NCBI RefSeq assembly: GCF_001187725.1
Contig: NZ_LGIQ01000017.1
Location: forward strand, 1-64,000
Reading direction: 5' to 3'
Source of the DNA: Brevibacillus reuszeri
GTDB lineage: Bacteria > Bacillota > Bacilli > Brevibacillales > Brevibacillaceae
DNA: 64,000 nt
Part shown: piece by piece, positions 8,089-16,202 of the stretch
Layout of the letters: each line of letters starts with the position of its first letter
How positions within the stretch are numbered: the stretch's first letter is position 1
The notes under the pieces: model-generated
What the model saw: only the letters and a program-made list of their open reading frames with translations
Told to the model about the DNA's origin: nothing
The model's database searches: none
Translations under genes and position numbers: made by a program

Positions 8089-8679
8089 ATGAAAACAGAC
8101 AAAGTCCTAACCATTGGAATTGATATTGACGGAACAGTGACTTCACCTAGCAGTATTGTGCCGTTGATGAATGAATGCTTTGGAAAAGATTTACGATACG
8201 AAGACTGCTACGAGTACAATTTGGCGAATGTGTACAACATTACAGACGCACAGTTTGACGAGTGGCTCGATCAATACGGCCACCGTTTGTACGATGAATC
8301 CCCTGTACACGGCAATGCAGATCACATCCTTCGCAAATGGTATGCAGAGCACAAGCTCGTTTATATAAGCGCACGGGATGCTCGCCATCGCGATGTGACT
8401 TTAGACTGGTTTACCCGTTATCAGATTCCTTTTCATGAGGTGGATCTGGTTGGATCCCATGACAAGCTGGCTGCTGCAAGCAAATGGCAGGTTGATCTGT
8501 TCTTGGAGGATCGATTGGAAAATGCGCTGCAATTATCCGAAGCGCTACAAATTCCTGTTCTTCTCTTCGATACCCCTTATAACAAAAGTACACTGCCAGA
8601 TCTTGTTCATCGTGTGAACTCCTGGGATGAAGCACAAGAAAAAGCCAATCAGCTGTTTCTTGCCAGGACAAGCTTCTAA
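8089..8679 (+). CDS. 5'-nucleotidase, HAD superfamily (NT5C/YqfW type)
   Basis: A 196-residue cytoplasmic HAD-fold phosphatase. The nucleophile motif IGIDIDGTV lies at residues 9-17, with the second Asp as general acid. Motif II is YISARD near residue 92, and the motif III/IV region includes KLAAASKWQVDLFLEDRLEN with paired acidic residues. The arrangement matches the C-type 5'(3')-deoxyribonucleotidase group, including B. subtilis YqfW and phage enzymes. It probably dephosphorylates nucleoside monophosphates; the preferred nucleotide is unknown. GGGAGGCGAG lies close before the ATG at 8089. It is transcribed alone and ends in a strong terminator. Confidence 0.85.
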   Translation: MKTDKVLTIGIDIDGTVTSPSSIVPLMNECFGKDLRYEDCYEYNLANVYNITDAQFDEWLDQYGHRLYDESPVHGNADHILRKWYAEHKLVYISARDARHRDVTLDWFTRYQIPFHEVDLVGSHDKLAAASKWQVDLFLEDRLENALQLSEALQIPVLLFDTPYNKSTLPDLVHRVNSWDEAQEKANQLFLARTSF

Positions 8680-8700
8680 TTTCCATCGGCAGTCAAAGCA

Positions 8701-8733
8701 AAAAGACGTATCTTCGACAGATACGTCTTTTTG
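8701..8733. terminator. Bidirectional terminator
   Basis: A perfect 14-bp inverted repeat (8701-8714 with 8720-8733) with a 5-nt loop. It begins with five A and ends with five T and serves the converging nucleotidase and DUF1540 genes. Confidence 0.88.
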
Positions 8734-8749
8734 AGCCGAGAATCGCAGC

Positions 8750-8965
8750 TTACTTTTTCTTCGGCTTGAACGTCAGACAACAGGTTTCAGACGAAGAAGC
8801 AGCCTGGTCTTGGTGTTCCGTATTTTGACCATACTCACCAGCAAACTCTTCCTTGTAGCCTGCGTTTGCGTGAGCGTCAATTTCCACCATAATTTCGTCG
8901 GCGCTGCATAGGTTGCCCTGCGCCCAGTACTCACAATTAGCAACACTGCACTTAACTTGTGGCAT
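8750..8965 (-). CDS. DUF1540 small cysteine-rich protein
   Basis: A 71-residue protein whose N-terminal 30 residues carry Cys6, Cys11 and Cys20 in the spacing of DUF1540 (C-x4-C-x8-C followed by AD-I-V). A CC pair lies near the C-terminus (62-63). The cysteines suggest metal binding or redox activity, but the family has no settled role that I know of. GGGGGTG lies 8 nt before the ATG. It is a single gene between the nucleotidase terminator and the SDR gene, which diverges from it. Confidence 0.8.
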   Translation of the reverse strand: MPQVKCSVANCEYWAQGNLCSADEIMVEIDAHANAGYKEEFAGEYGQNTEHQDQAASSSETCCLTFKPKKK

Positions 8966-9095
8966 GTGTATTCACCCCCTAGGGGCTATCCTTCACAACA
9001 AGCCAGAAGCTTATACTTCGGGTCGCCTGGGATTTTAGCCGTACCAATGCCCACATCATCCATCCCCTTCCTTTTTGAAAGAGGTGAATTCTACG

Positions 9096-9875
9096 ATGTC
9101 TTCCGCCAAAATCGTTGTCATTACAGGTGCATCTGGTGGCCTCGGCAAGGCACTGACCGAGCTCTATCTCAAAAAAGGAGATCTGGTCATTGCTACGAGC
9201 CGCAGTGAAAGCACGCTAGAGGCTTTCGCCAGGAAGCTTTCTCACCCTGAAAAGCTCTACATCTATCCACTGGATGTCGGAAACAATGATGCCGTTCGCC
9301 AATTTGCAGCATGGGTTCATGTTCGTTTTGGCAAATGCGACCTGCTTTACAATAATGCGGGAACGGCTGTTTTCGAGTCTTTAGTGCTTATGCGACTAGA
9401 AGAGCTGGAGGAGACCCTGCTCACCAATATTGCAGGAGTCATGTACACGACGCGTGCGTTTCTGCCTATGATGCTGCAAGAGAATCAGGGCCATATTGTC
9501 AACATTGCTTCGCTCGCCGGTCAGGTCGCTACGGCCAAGGCTGCTGTGTATGCCGCGAGTAAAGCTGCCGTCATTCGCTTTAGTGAGGGACTTCGCCATG
9601 AGCTGGCGGATACAGGAATACAAGTCACTTGTGCGCTGCCTGGCCCGATCGATACACCTTTTTTAGATCGAGCGGATAAAACAGGTACGTATCGCAGTAA
9701 AGTCAGCAGCTATTTGCTGTCACCTGAACAAACGGCTTCACTCATATACAAAGCTGTACAAAGAAAACGCCCCGAGGTTGCCATGCCGTTTCGTCTGCAT
9801 GCACTCTCTTTTCTGTATAGCCTCATGCCGCATAAACTGAAGCAGCTAGTCGCCCCGCTCCTCAACCGCAAGTGA
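9096..9875 (+). CDS. Short-chain dehydrogenase/reductase (SDR)
   Basis: A classical SDR of 259 residues, an NAD(P)-dependent oxidoreductase. It has the cofactor motif TGASGGLGKA near residue 10, a structural NNAG near residue 88, and a catalytic Ser and Tyr-x3-Lys in NIASLAG and YAASKAA. The PG motif (ALPGPIDTPF) is also present. The C-terminus (about 220-259) is basic with a hydrophobic patch, which may touch the membrane. The substrate cannot be told; B. subtilis YqjQ is a plausible relative. I chose the ATG at 9096, with GAGGTG 10 nt upstream, over an in-frame TTG at 9075. Its last 30 bp overlap, tail to tail, the end of the converging MFS gene. Confidence 0.85.
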   Translation: MSSAKIVVITGASGGLGKALTELYLKKGDLVIATSRSESTLEAFARKLSHPEKLYIYPLDVGNNDAVRQFAAWVHVRFGKCDLLYNNAGTAVFESLVLMRLEELEETLLTNIAGVMYTTRAFLPMMLQENQGHIVNIASLAGQVATAKAAVYAASKAAVIRFSEGLRHELADTGIQVTCALPGPIDTPFLDRADKTGTYRSKVSSYLLSPEQTASLIYKAVQRKRPEVAMPFRLHALSFLYSLMPHKLKQLVAPLLNRK

Positions 9876-11108
9876 TGACTGGTCATCCAAATGCCGCAAA
9901 GCTCCGAAAGCGATCCCCCCACAGATGATACAAACAGCTGCTCCTGCTCCGAACAGGCCCTGTACGCCTAATCCGGGAATTAACAGCCCTGATACCGCTG
10001 CCCCTACAGGCATTCCTGTCCCCGTAATCGTCCTGATGCTGGTCATTACTCGCCCCAGTAAGGCATCAGGAACTTGTTTTTGCAGATAGCTCCTGTACAA
10101 AATGTTGTAGGGAGAAAAACAAAATCCGGCCAGTGCCATTGCTATCATCGCCACTTCTAATCGGGAAAAGATAGCAAGCGGCAAGGTTGTCACACCCCAC
10201 GCTACAATAATACCTGCCAACGTGGCCCCTAACGGAATTTTCCAATTAATCGTACTGAAGAACAGGGAACCGAGAAGCGCACCAATCGCCAATGAAGACC
10301 AGAGCATCCCCAAAGCGACTGATCCTCCCCCTAAATCTTGATTCGCATACAGAGGAAGGGCTACCTCAATCGGCCCATAGGACATGTTAAATAAAAAGGT
10401 AAACAAAATAAGGCTGAGCATCTGTTTTTGCCCAAATACATAGCGGTAGCCTGTGCGCATATCCAATAGGAGCGAGCGCAAAAACGGTCCGATTTTCCCT
10501 GCAGGAGCCGATGCAGGGTTTGCACTTTGGGTAAGCTGTTTCGGCAGTCGCGAGAAACAGAATGCACAGATGAAGAAGCTAAAGGCATCAATCAAAAGGA
10601 CATTTGCTTCCCCAATCAAGCTGATCAATACACCAGCCAGGGCGGGTCCAAACATGTAAACGATTTGCCACTGACTTTCCATAACCCCATTTGCTTTGAC
10701 CAGATGCTTTTTATCCGGCACCAGTCTTGGCAGCAGCGTCTGGGCCCCTGCAGAGCTAAGCGGCGAGAGCAGACCTGCAATCACGATCAGCACATACACC
10801 AGGAAAAGGGGTACTTGTTCTACCTGTAACAGGACAACCAGTGCGATAAAAATAAGTCCTCGGGCCACATTGTCTACCATAATCAGCTTGCGGCGATCGT
10901 ATCGATCCAGTAAGACCCCCGCCAGCAGCCCAGCCAAAACAGAAGGCAGCATGTAGGCAAGAATGACTCCACCCATGGCTACAGAGGAGCCTGTTTTTTT
11001 CATAATAAACCAGGTCAAACCCATCCAGCCAAACTGATCCCCAAGACTGGATAAGAACATTCCTAGCCAATACCAGCGAAAGGAACGCTGGCGCCATAGC
11101 TCTTTCAT
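9846..11108 (-). CDS. MFS transporter (multidrug-efflux type, 12 TM)
   Basis: A 420-residue integral membrane protein with about twelve hydrophobic segments and the MFS loop motif LLDRYDRRKLIMVDN after TM2. It starts MKELWRQRSFRWYWLGMFLSSLG, typical of the MFS_3/enterobactin-exporter-like group that includes macrolide and siderophore exporters. The substrate is not predictable. AGAGGAAGATG lies just before the ATG. The 3' end overlaps the converging SDR gene by 30 bp, so no terminator separates the two. A second MFS gene (11243-12454) lies directly upstream in the same direction but has its own terminator in between, so the two need not be one unit. Confidence 0.82.
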   Translation of the reverse strand: MKELWRQRSFRWYWLGMFLSSLGDQFGWMGLTWFIMKKTGSSVAMGGVILAYMLPSVLAGLLAGVLLDRYDRRKLIMVDNVARGLIFIALVVLLQVEQVPLFLVYVLIVIAGLLSPLSSAGAQTLLPRLVPDKKHLVKANGVMESQWQIVYMFGPALAGVLISLIGEANVLLIDAFSFFICAFCFSRLPKQLTQSANPASAPAGKIGPFLRSLLLDMRTGYRYVFGQKQMLSLILFTFLFNMSYGPIEVALPLYANQDLGGGSVALGMLWSSLAIGALLGSLFFSTINWKIPLGATLAGIIVAWGVTTLPLAIFSRLEVAMIAMALAGFCFSPYNILYRSYLQKQVPDALLGRVMTSIRTITGTGMPVGAAVSGLLIPGLGVQGLFGAGAAVCIICGGIAFGALRHLDDQSSLAVEERGD

Positions 11109-11200
11109 CTGTCATCTTCCTCTTCTTTCCTTCTTTTGTCCCTTATTGTAACTTTCATTACATACTTTTTCAATAATTATATTTATTAAATAAAAAAAGA

Positions 11201-11237
11201 AAAAAGCCCTTTGCCACCAAGCAACAAAGGGCTTTTT
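11201..11237 (-). terminator. Rho-independent terminator
   Basis: A perfect 13-bp stem (11201-11213 with 11225-11237), followed on the minus strand by a long T-rich tract. It ends the leftward MFS gene at 11243-12454. Confidence 0.87.
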
Positions 11238-11242
11238 ACCTC

Positions 11243-12454
11243 TCAGTATGCTTTTGCCTCTGTCTTTTCCAGCTTTCGTTGACTCCAAAGCCAGATCATT
11301 CCTGCCAGTACCCCAAAAACGCCAAGCCACACCGAGACCGTGGCACTCCCTACCTTTTCAGCTCCATATCCGAGAATGAGACAGCTTATTGAAAAGCTCC
11401 CCATCGTCGCCATCTCTCTGATCGAGAAAACGCGGGCCAAATAGGCCGGATCGGCTAATTTTTGAAGCTTGGTAACAGACAAAATCGCAGAGCTAAACGA
11501 AGCGAATGAACAGAATAAAATCGCAACCGCAAGTCCCAGGATCGGCTTGATATGAAAGACCGCGACAATGGCACAGCCCATCGCTACAAGTGCCCAGCCT
11601 TGTACCGCCGTCACGCCCTTTTCACCCAGACGATACGATAGTCGGTTAACGAGAATTCCTGCCATCACGCCTCCGAGTCCGAGTGGAATGTCAAGCAGAC
11701 CAAAAACATACAGGCCTTCTCCTCGCTCGGTGAGCACATAAAACATCAACATGATGTAGTAAGCACCACATACCCGCTCTGCCATTTGGTAAAAGATAAC
11801 TCTCCCAATCTCTTTTTGCTTGCTGATGTAGCGAAATCCTTCCTGAAGTCTGTCCTTAAAACCGGCCGTTGCCTTGGAGGCCTCTGCACTGGCTATCTGC
11901 GGGAGCTGCAGCAGGATAAACAATGATGCCAGGTAACACACCGCATCAAGCAAAAAATTGTAACGATAAGAGAACAAATACACCAGGATAGCCGCAACAC
12001 CTTGGCAGACAATAATCAAAAAGGACGTGGTGCCTTGCAAAAGCGAGTTGGCAGCGAGACGGTCCTTTTCTTCTACAGAGCTGACAATCGCGACCTGCAT
12101 GGCGGGTTGAAAAAACGCACTGCATATATTGACCAAAATCAACAATAAAAAGGCTACCCACAAATAGGTAACAGAGGTAATGAAGAAAAAGAGGCTGACC
12201 AAAATCCCGCGAAGCAAATTCACGATGATCATCACGCGGCGTTTATCCCAGTTCTCTACGAGCGCACCTGAGAAAAAGCTGGTCAAAACATAGGGCAGCA
12301 TCCGAAATACCGTCCCCGCTGCAAAGGATAGCCCTGAGCCGCTCAAGTCATTCAGCAGCCCAACGACAGCAATAAAAGTAAACTCATTTCCGATGATGTG
12401 AATGATATGTGCCGTATACAAACGGCGAAAGACTGGATGTTGTAGCAATGACAT
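11243..12454 (-). CDS. MFS transporter
   Basis: A 403-residue, roughly twelve-helix MFS protein with the TM2-3 loop ALVENWDKRRVMIIVNLLRG. It resembles the MFS_3-type exporters on either side of it, so the locus carries three related transporters. The ATG at 12454 has AAAGGATG 8 nt upstream. It is transcribed divergently from an ArsR-type regulator gene. The two promoters are built as near mirror images around a shared inverted repeat, so this transporter is a likely target of that regulator. The substrate is unknown. Confidence 0.82.
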   Translation of the reverse strand: MSLLQHPVFRRLYTAHIIHIIGNEFTFIAVVGLLNDLSGSGLSFAAGTVFRMLPYVLTSFFSGALVENWDKRRVMIIVNLLRGILVSLFFFITSVTYLWVAFLLLILVNICSAFFQPAMQVAIVSSVEEKDRLAANSLLQGTTSFLIIVCQGVAAILVYLFSYRYNFLLDAVCYLASLFILLQLPQIASAEASKATAGFKDRLQEGFRYISKQKEIGRVIFYQMAERVCGAYYIMLMFYVLTERGEGLYVFGLLDIPLGLGGVMAGILVNRLSYRLGEKGVTAVQGWALVAMGCAIVAVFHIKPILGLAVAILFCSFASFSSAILSVTKLQKLADPAYLARVFSIREMATMGSFSISCLILGYGAEKVGSATVSVWLGVFGVLAGMIWLWSQRKLEKTEAKAY

Positions 12455-12484
12455 GATTAAAGCATCCTTTCACCGTTTTCTCGT

Positions 12485-12551
12485 ATTGTAACACTTGTCA
12501 AAAAATAGTGGCAAATTGATCTTGCCAAACGGAATGTTTTATTGCTACAAT
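12485..12551. promoter_or_regulatory. Symmetric divergent promoter pair
   Basis: On the plus strand TTGCCA (12522-12527), 18 bp and TACAAT (12546-12551) face the regulator gene. On the minus strand TTGCCA (12509-12514), 18 bp and TACAAT (12485-12490) face the MFS gene. The two -35 boxes form the inverted repeat TGGCAAATTGATCTTGCCA. Identical hexamers and spacing on both sides are seen directly; co-regulation is inferred. Confidence 0.6.
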
Positions 12552-12573
12552 ACGTTCAAATAAAACTGAACGT
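12552..12573 (+). promoter_or_regulatory. Candidate operator (inverted repeat ACGTTCA-N8-TGAACGT)
   Basis: A perfect 7-bp inverted repeat begins directly after the plus-strand -10 box and covers the expected transcription start. A further ACGTTC half-site follows at 12588-12593. The position fits a repressor site for the ArsR-type regulator downstream; no binding has been shown. Confidence 0.45.
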
Positions 12574-12618
12574 GTAAAAATAATGTAACGTTCTGTTCAA
12601 CTAAACGAGGGTGATTAC

Positions 12619-13353
12619 TTGAAACGTTATTTGGTTGTTGAAACATTGGATCAACTAAAAGCCGTAAGCGATGCATTACGAATGCAAATCATCACCATGC
12701 TGGTAAAAGACGAATACACAGGGAAGCAATTAGCTACACAACTCTCTTTGTCAGCCTCCAAAATCCATTACCATCTGAAAGAATTGGAGAACCACGGCTT
12801 TGTCCATGTCGTGCGTACAGAAGAGAAAAACGGGATCATGCAAAAGTTTTACAGATCCGTAGCCTATGATTTTAAAGTAAGTGATGATCTTCTCCCGTCC
12901 CTGCGAGAGGATACGATGCTTTTACAGGAGTCTATGCTAAATCATCTGCGCTCTAGCATTACGCGTTTGTATAATGCCCCGGATGAATCATTCCTGTTGT
13001 TTGCAGATGCACAGAAACGGTCGCCAACCATTGCGATGAATGCAGAAATTAAGGCTCCCCGCGATGAAATCTCTGCGTGGCTATCAAAATACCATGCTCT
13101 TCTGGCCGAGCTCACGGAAATGGAAGACCGATATGTAAAGCGAATAGCGGCTGGAGAAGCCCCCGATATCGAAGAAAACTTTTATATGGTTACTGTTGGC
13201 TTCATGACGAATGAACGTATTTATGTCGCTGACGATGAATCACTGCCTGAAAACTACGAGTACATTTCTTCAGATCATATACATCTGCCAAGCAAGATCG
13301 TTGTCAAAAAGAAGCAAAGGAGTGACCAGGATGACGAGCCAAAGGGGAAATAA
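12619..13353 (+). CDS. ArsR-type winged-helix transcriptional regulator
   Basis: A 244-residue regulator. Residues about 9-85 form a winged helix-turn-helix: LKAVSDALRMQIITMLVKDE, the recognition helix in LSLSASKIHYHLKELENHGF, and a wing with VRTEEKNGIMQKFYRS. The remaining 150 residues are an uncharacterised, largely helical effector or dimer domain with no cysteine metal site, so this is not a classical metal sensor. The start is TTG at 12619 with GAGGGTG upstream; an in-frame GTG is not apparent. The stop overlaps the next MFS gene by 23 bp, so regulator and transporter are translationally coupled. It probably controls its own operon and the divergent MFS gene. Confidence 0.82.
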   Translation: MKRYLVVETLDQLKAVSDALRMQIITMLVKDEYTGKQLATQLSLSASKIHYHLKELENHGFVHVVRTEEKNGIMQKFYRSVAYDFKVSDDLLPSLREDTMLLQESMLNHLRSSITRLYNAPDESFLLFADAQKRSPTIAMNAEIKAPRDEISAWLSKYHALLAELTEMEDRYVKRIAAGEAPDIEENFYMVTVGFMTNERIYVADDESLPENYEYISSDHIHLPSKIVVKKKQRSDQDDEPKGK

Positions 13354-14641
13354 AGCGCTCTGGCGCAATAGCTCGTTCGCCCTGCTGTGGTGCGGAACGA
13401 TTCTTTCTGCGATGGCAGACGGTGCCTTTTTTATCCTGCTGTCCTGGTTCATCGTTGATGTGACAGGCTCGGAAGCAATGCTTGGCACAACCTTGATCTG
13501 CATGTCCATCCCTCGCCTGCTGTTCATGCTGGCTGGGGGAGTGGCTGCGGACCGCTGGAATCGGAAATGGATCATGTTTTTATCCATCCTGGCACGGGGA
13601 CTCATCCTCGCCGGCTTCAGCCTGATGCTGATGAATGAAAATAACAGTTTCCTCCCCATCTCCGCTTATGTATTGGCTGTCCTTTTTGGTACGGTAGACG
13701 CCTTTTTTTGGCCCGCTCGCAGCTCCATTCTGCCTTCTCTTGTTACACGTGAACAGCTCGCCCCAGCAAACAGCATGATGGAAATCTCCCAGCAAATCAG
13801 CATGGTTGGCGGTCCTGTCGTCTCGGCCCTGCTGATTAAAACAACCACTTATCCAGTCATGTTCCTGATTCTTGGCGTTGCCTTTTTCGCAGGCACCTTG
13901 TTTATCCTTTCTCTTCGATTGAATCCGAGTGAGCAGGAGAGTAAGGAACATGAACCTGCTGCTGCGAAAACCTCTTACTTAAAAGATATCATGGGGGGAA
14001 TCCGCTTTACTTTTTCTGTTCCGATCTTGTGTATTATTTTTGTGACCTCTCTATTTACCAATATGATGTTTTCCGGCCCGATCAACATGGGCATACCGCT
14101 TCATGTCAAAGATCTCGGCTGGGATGGCAGCTCGTATAGCTCACTTAGCATGTCGCTTGGCATCGGTACCATTGTTGGGGGGATTTTGACAGGATTATGG
14201 AAAGGGTTCCGTGGAAAATTCATCCTACTTCCCGTTATTCTCGGTTTCATGGGTGTCGGTATGAGCTCCCTATTTTTCATGCAGCAGCTTACTTTTGGTT
14301 TGATCTCCATGTTTCTGATTGGAATGACGCTTACGATGACAAACATTCCACTAATTACCTATATTCAAACAATCGTCCCAGCCAATGTTCTTGGACGTGT
14401 CATGTCTTTGCTTTCTCTCATGTCCATCGGCTTTGGCCCGGTTAGCTACGCTCTCTGCTCCTATTTACTTGAAGCAAAAATGGCAACGCCAGGACTTCTG
14501 CTCTTTAGTGGAGGAATCATTTTTACCTGCATTGGACTTAGCCTCTTGTTCATTCCTGCTTATCGGAAAATGGAGCAGCATCCCGATTGGAAACGAACTA
14601 CTGTTGAAACACCTGCAGCCAGTACGTCCCTCTCCTCCTAA
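13331..14641 (+). CDS. MFS transporter co-transcribed with the ArsR-type regulator
   Basis: A 436-residue MFS exporter with about twelve membrane helices, starting MTSQRGNKALWRNSSFALLW. The conserved loop GGVAADRWNRKWIMF follows TM2. The ATG at 13331 lies inside the end of the regulator gene and has AAGGAGTGACC 4-10 nt upstream; longer upstream readings are shadows of the regulator. The overlapping arrangement is common for a drug- or metabolite-responsive repressor with its exporter. The substrate is unknown. Confidence 0.84.
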   Translation: MTSQRGNKALWRNSSFALLWCGTILSAMADGAFFILLSWFIVDVTGSEAMLGTTLICMSIPRLLFMLAGGVAADRWNRKWIMFLSILARGLILAGFSLMLMNENNSFLPISAYVLAVLFGTVDAFFWPARSSILPSLVTREQLAPANSMMEISQQISMVGGPVVSALLIKTTTYPVMFLILGVAFFAGTLFILSLRLNPSEQESKEHEPAAAKTSYLKDIMGGIRFTFSVPILCIIFVTSLFTNMMFSGPINMGIPLHVKDLGWDGSSYSSLSMSLGIGTIVGGILTGLWKGFRGKFILLPVILGFMGVGMSSLFFMQQLTFGLISMFLIGMTLTMTNIPLITYIQTIVPANVLGRVMSLLSLMSIGFGPVSYALCSYLLEAKMATPGLLLFSGGIIFTCIGLSLLFIPAYRKMEQHPDWKRTTVETPAASTSLSS

Positions 14642-14650
14642 AAGCAAGAA

Positions 14651-14694
14651 CGCACACCTTGCAAGCAGATTGGTTGCTTGCAGGTGCGCGTTTT
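14651..14694 (+). terminator. Terminator-like hairpin
   Basis: An imperfect long stem (CGCACACCTTGCAAGCA against TGCTTGCAGGTGCG) followed by TTTTCGTATTT. It lies between the converging MFS gene and the serine hydrolase gene and could serve either. Confidence 0.55.
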
Positions 14695-14699
14695 CGTAT

Positions 14700-16142
14700 T
14701 TATACGGTCGCCTGTTCTTTTTTGACTGGTGATTTGATCAATTGACGTCCTCCAACGAACAGCCTGATACTGGCTCCCGTCTCATCCCGAAAGAATCGAA
14801 CAAACGAATCATTCTCTCCCCGTTTCCAAACAAAGCTGTCTTCTCCGACAGGTCTCAGCGGAACGCCCGTACCCAGAAGTTTCAAAACCAAACCATTTTC
14901 CTGAATCTCAACGGTTACATTCGCCCCTTCGGAGGAGCGATAAAAACCAACTAGGGACGTAAGTGCCTCCGTTGACACTTCATAATCAGGATAAACAAAT
15001 GGTGGTGTATTTGCGGGCTTTTCGTTGATCTCGTTCAACATGCCATGCATCAAATCTGCCGCAGGTCCTCCATCGACATTCATGAGAACGGCTCCGGTCA
15101 AATTGCGTTCTGGGAGGAAAAACAATTGGGCACTGACACCTTTTACAGCTCCACCATGTTCAATCAGCTGTCCACCATGGCAGTCACTTGCAATCATAAG
15201 CCCATACCCATATCCTTGATAAGGATTCATCTGCGTATGAGCGAGGGTTATTTGTCTCACACTTTCTTCGGTCAGAATCCGTTTTGTTCCAACCAACCCT
15301 CCCGTGCGGAAAATCTCGGTAAAGCGCAGCAAATCATGTATGGTTGATTTCAGCTTGCCTCCTGCACGCATAGACGGTGCATCCCACCAGGATGGAGAAC
15401 GGTAAACCTCGCCACCATCCGCCGCACTTTTGCGGGTAAACAGAGTCGCGACCTGTGTGTCTTGAGGCAGGTCCTCGAGGAGAAAAGCACTCCGTGTCAT
15501 CCCGGCAGGGTCCAAAATATTCTCTTTCACGAACTGCTCATACGAAATTTCGCTCACACGCTCGATAATAACCCCAAGCAGAGCAAAGCTGTCGTTCGAA
15601 TAGCTGAACTGCGTACCTGGAGGACCAAGCAGCTCGTAATCAAGCCCTGAAATGTAGGCGACAAATTGATCTTTTGTATCAATCGCTTCCATCTTATCTA
15701 AATCAAATTCTAAACCAGAGCTGAAGGTACCATTGTGTGGGTCGTTTTCCATACTTCTTTTCATTGCACCCATTAACGTGTCAAATGCAGGGAAGCCAGC
15801 AGTGTGCGTCATCAGATGATGAATGGTTATTTCCCGAGTGTGTGCTTCATTCGGGGTACGTAGCTCCGGAATATATTTGACGACTGGATCATGAACGGAG
15901 AGCTTACCTGCTTCTTGAAGCTGCATGACCGCGACACATGTAAACACCTTGGTAACCGAGCCGATCCCAAACACTGTATCCACAGTAACGGCCTGGGCAT
16001 CCTCCGTGTTATCCGTGAGACCGAACCCTTGAAAATAGCTCAGTTCTCCATTCTCTGCCAGTCCCATGGATGCTCCTACGATCTTTCCCTTTTCAAGCAG
16101 CTGCTTTGCATACTCTTCAAACGATTGGACCCATTTTGCCAC
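14700..16142 (-). CDS. Serine hydrolase of the beta-lactamase/D-aminopeptidase family (MlrB-like)
   Basis: A 480-residue, class C beta-lactamase-fold hydrolase (Pfam Beta-lactamase). The family contains D-alanyl carboxypeptidases, D-aminopeptidases, alkaline D-peptidases and the microcystin-degrading enzyme MlrB. The active-site motifs are present: SVTK (nucleophile Ser, in FGIGSVTKVFTC near residue 66), YSN (in FSYSNDSFALLG) and HGG (in LIEHGGAVKG). A C-terminal beta-rich domain of about 100 residues follows (VGFYRSSEGANVTVEI). No signal peptide is visible, so it should act in the cytoplasm on imported peptides. The start is GTG at 16142 with AGGGGAG upstream; the GTG 18 bp further up lies before that site. 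It is the last gene of the peptide operon. Confidence 0.85.
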   Translation of the reverse strand: MAKWVQSFEEYAKQLLEKGKIVGASMGLAENGELSYFQGFGLTDNTEDAQAVTVDTVFGIGSVTKVFTCVAVMQLQEAGKLSVHDPVVKYIPELRTPNEAHTREITIHHLMTHTAGFPAFDTLMGAMKRSMENDPHNGTFSSGLEFDLDKMEAIDTKDQFVAYISGLDYELLGPPGTQFSYSNDSFALLGVIIERVSEISYEQFVKENILDPAGMTRSAFLLEDLPQDTQVATLFTRKSAADGGEVYRSPSWWDAPSMRAGGKLKSTIHDLLRFTEIFRTGGLVGTKRILTEESVRQITLAHTQMNPYQGYGYGLMIASDCHGGQLIEHGGAVKGVSAQLFFLPERNLTGAVLMNVDGGPAADLMHGMLNEINEKPANTPPFVYPDYEVSTEALTSLVGFYRSSEGANVTVEIQENGLVLKLLGTGVPLRPVGEDSFVWKRGENDSFVRFFRDETGASIRLFVGGRQLIKSPVKKEQATV

Positions 16143-16202
16143 TTTTCTTCTCCCCTTCACTCATTATCTATGTCTGACGAAGGTTGTTACGAAACTTCTT
16201 GC

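Noticed and set aside
12619..13353. Metal-sensing role for the ArsR-type regulator
   Set aside because: It lacks the cysteine or histidine clusters of metal-sensing ArsR proteins and has a large extra domain, so I left the ligand open.
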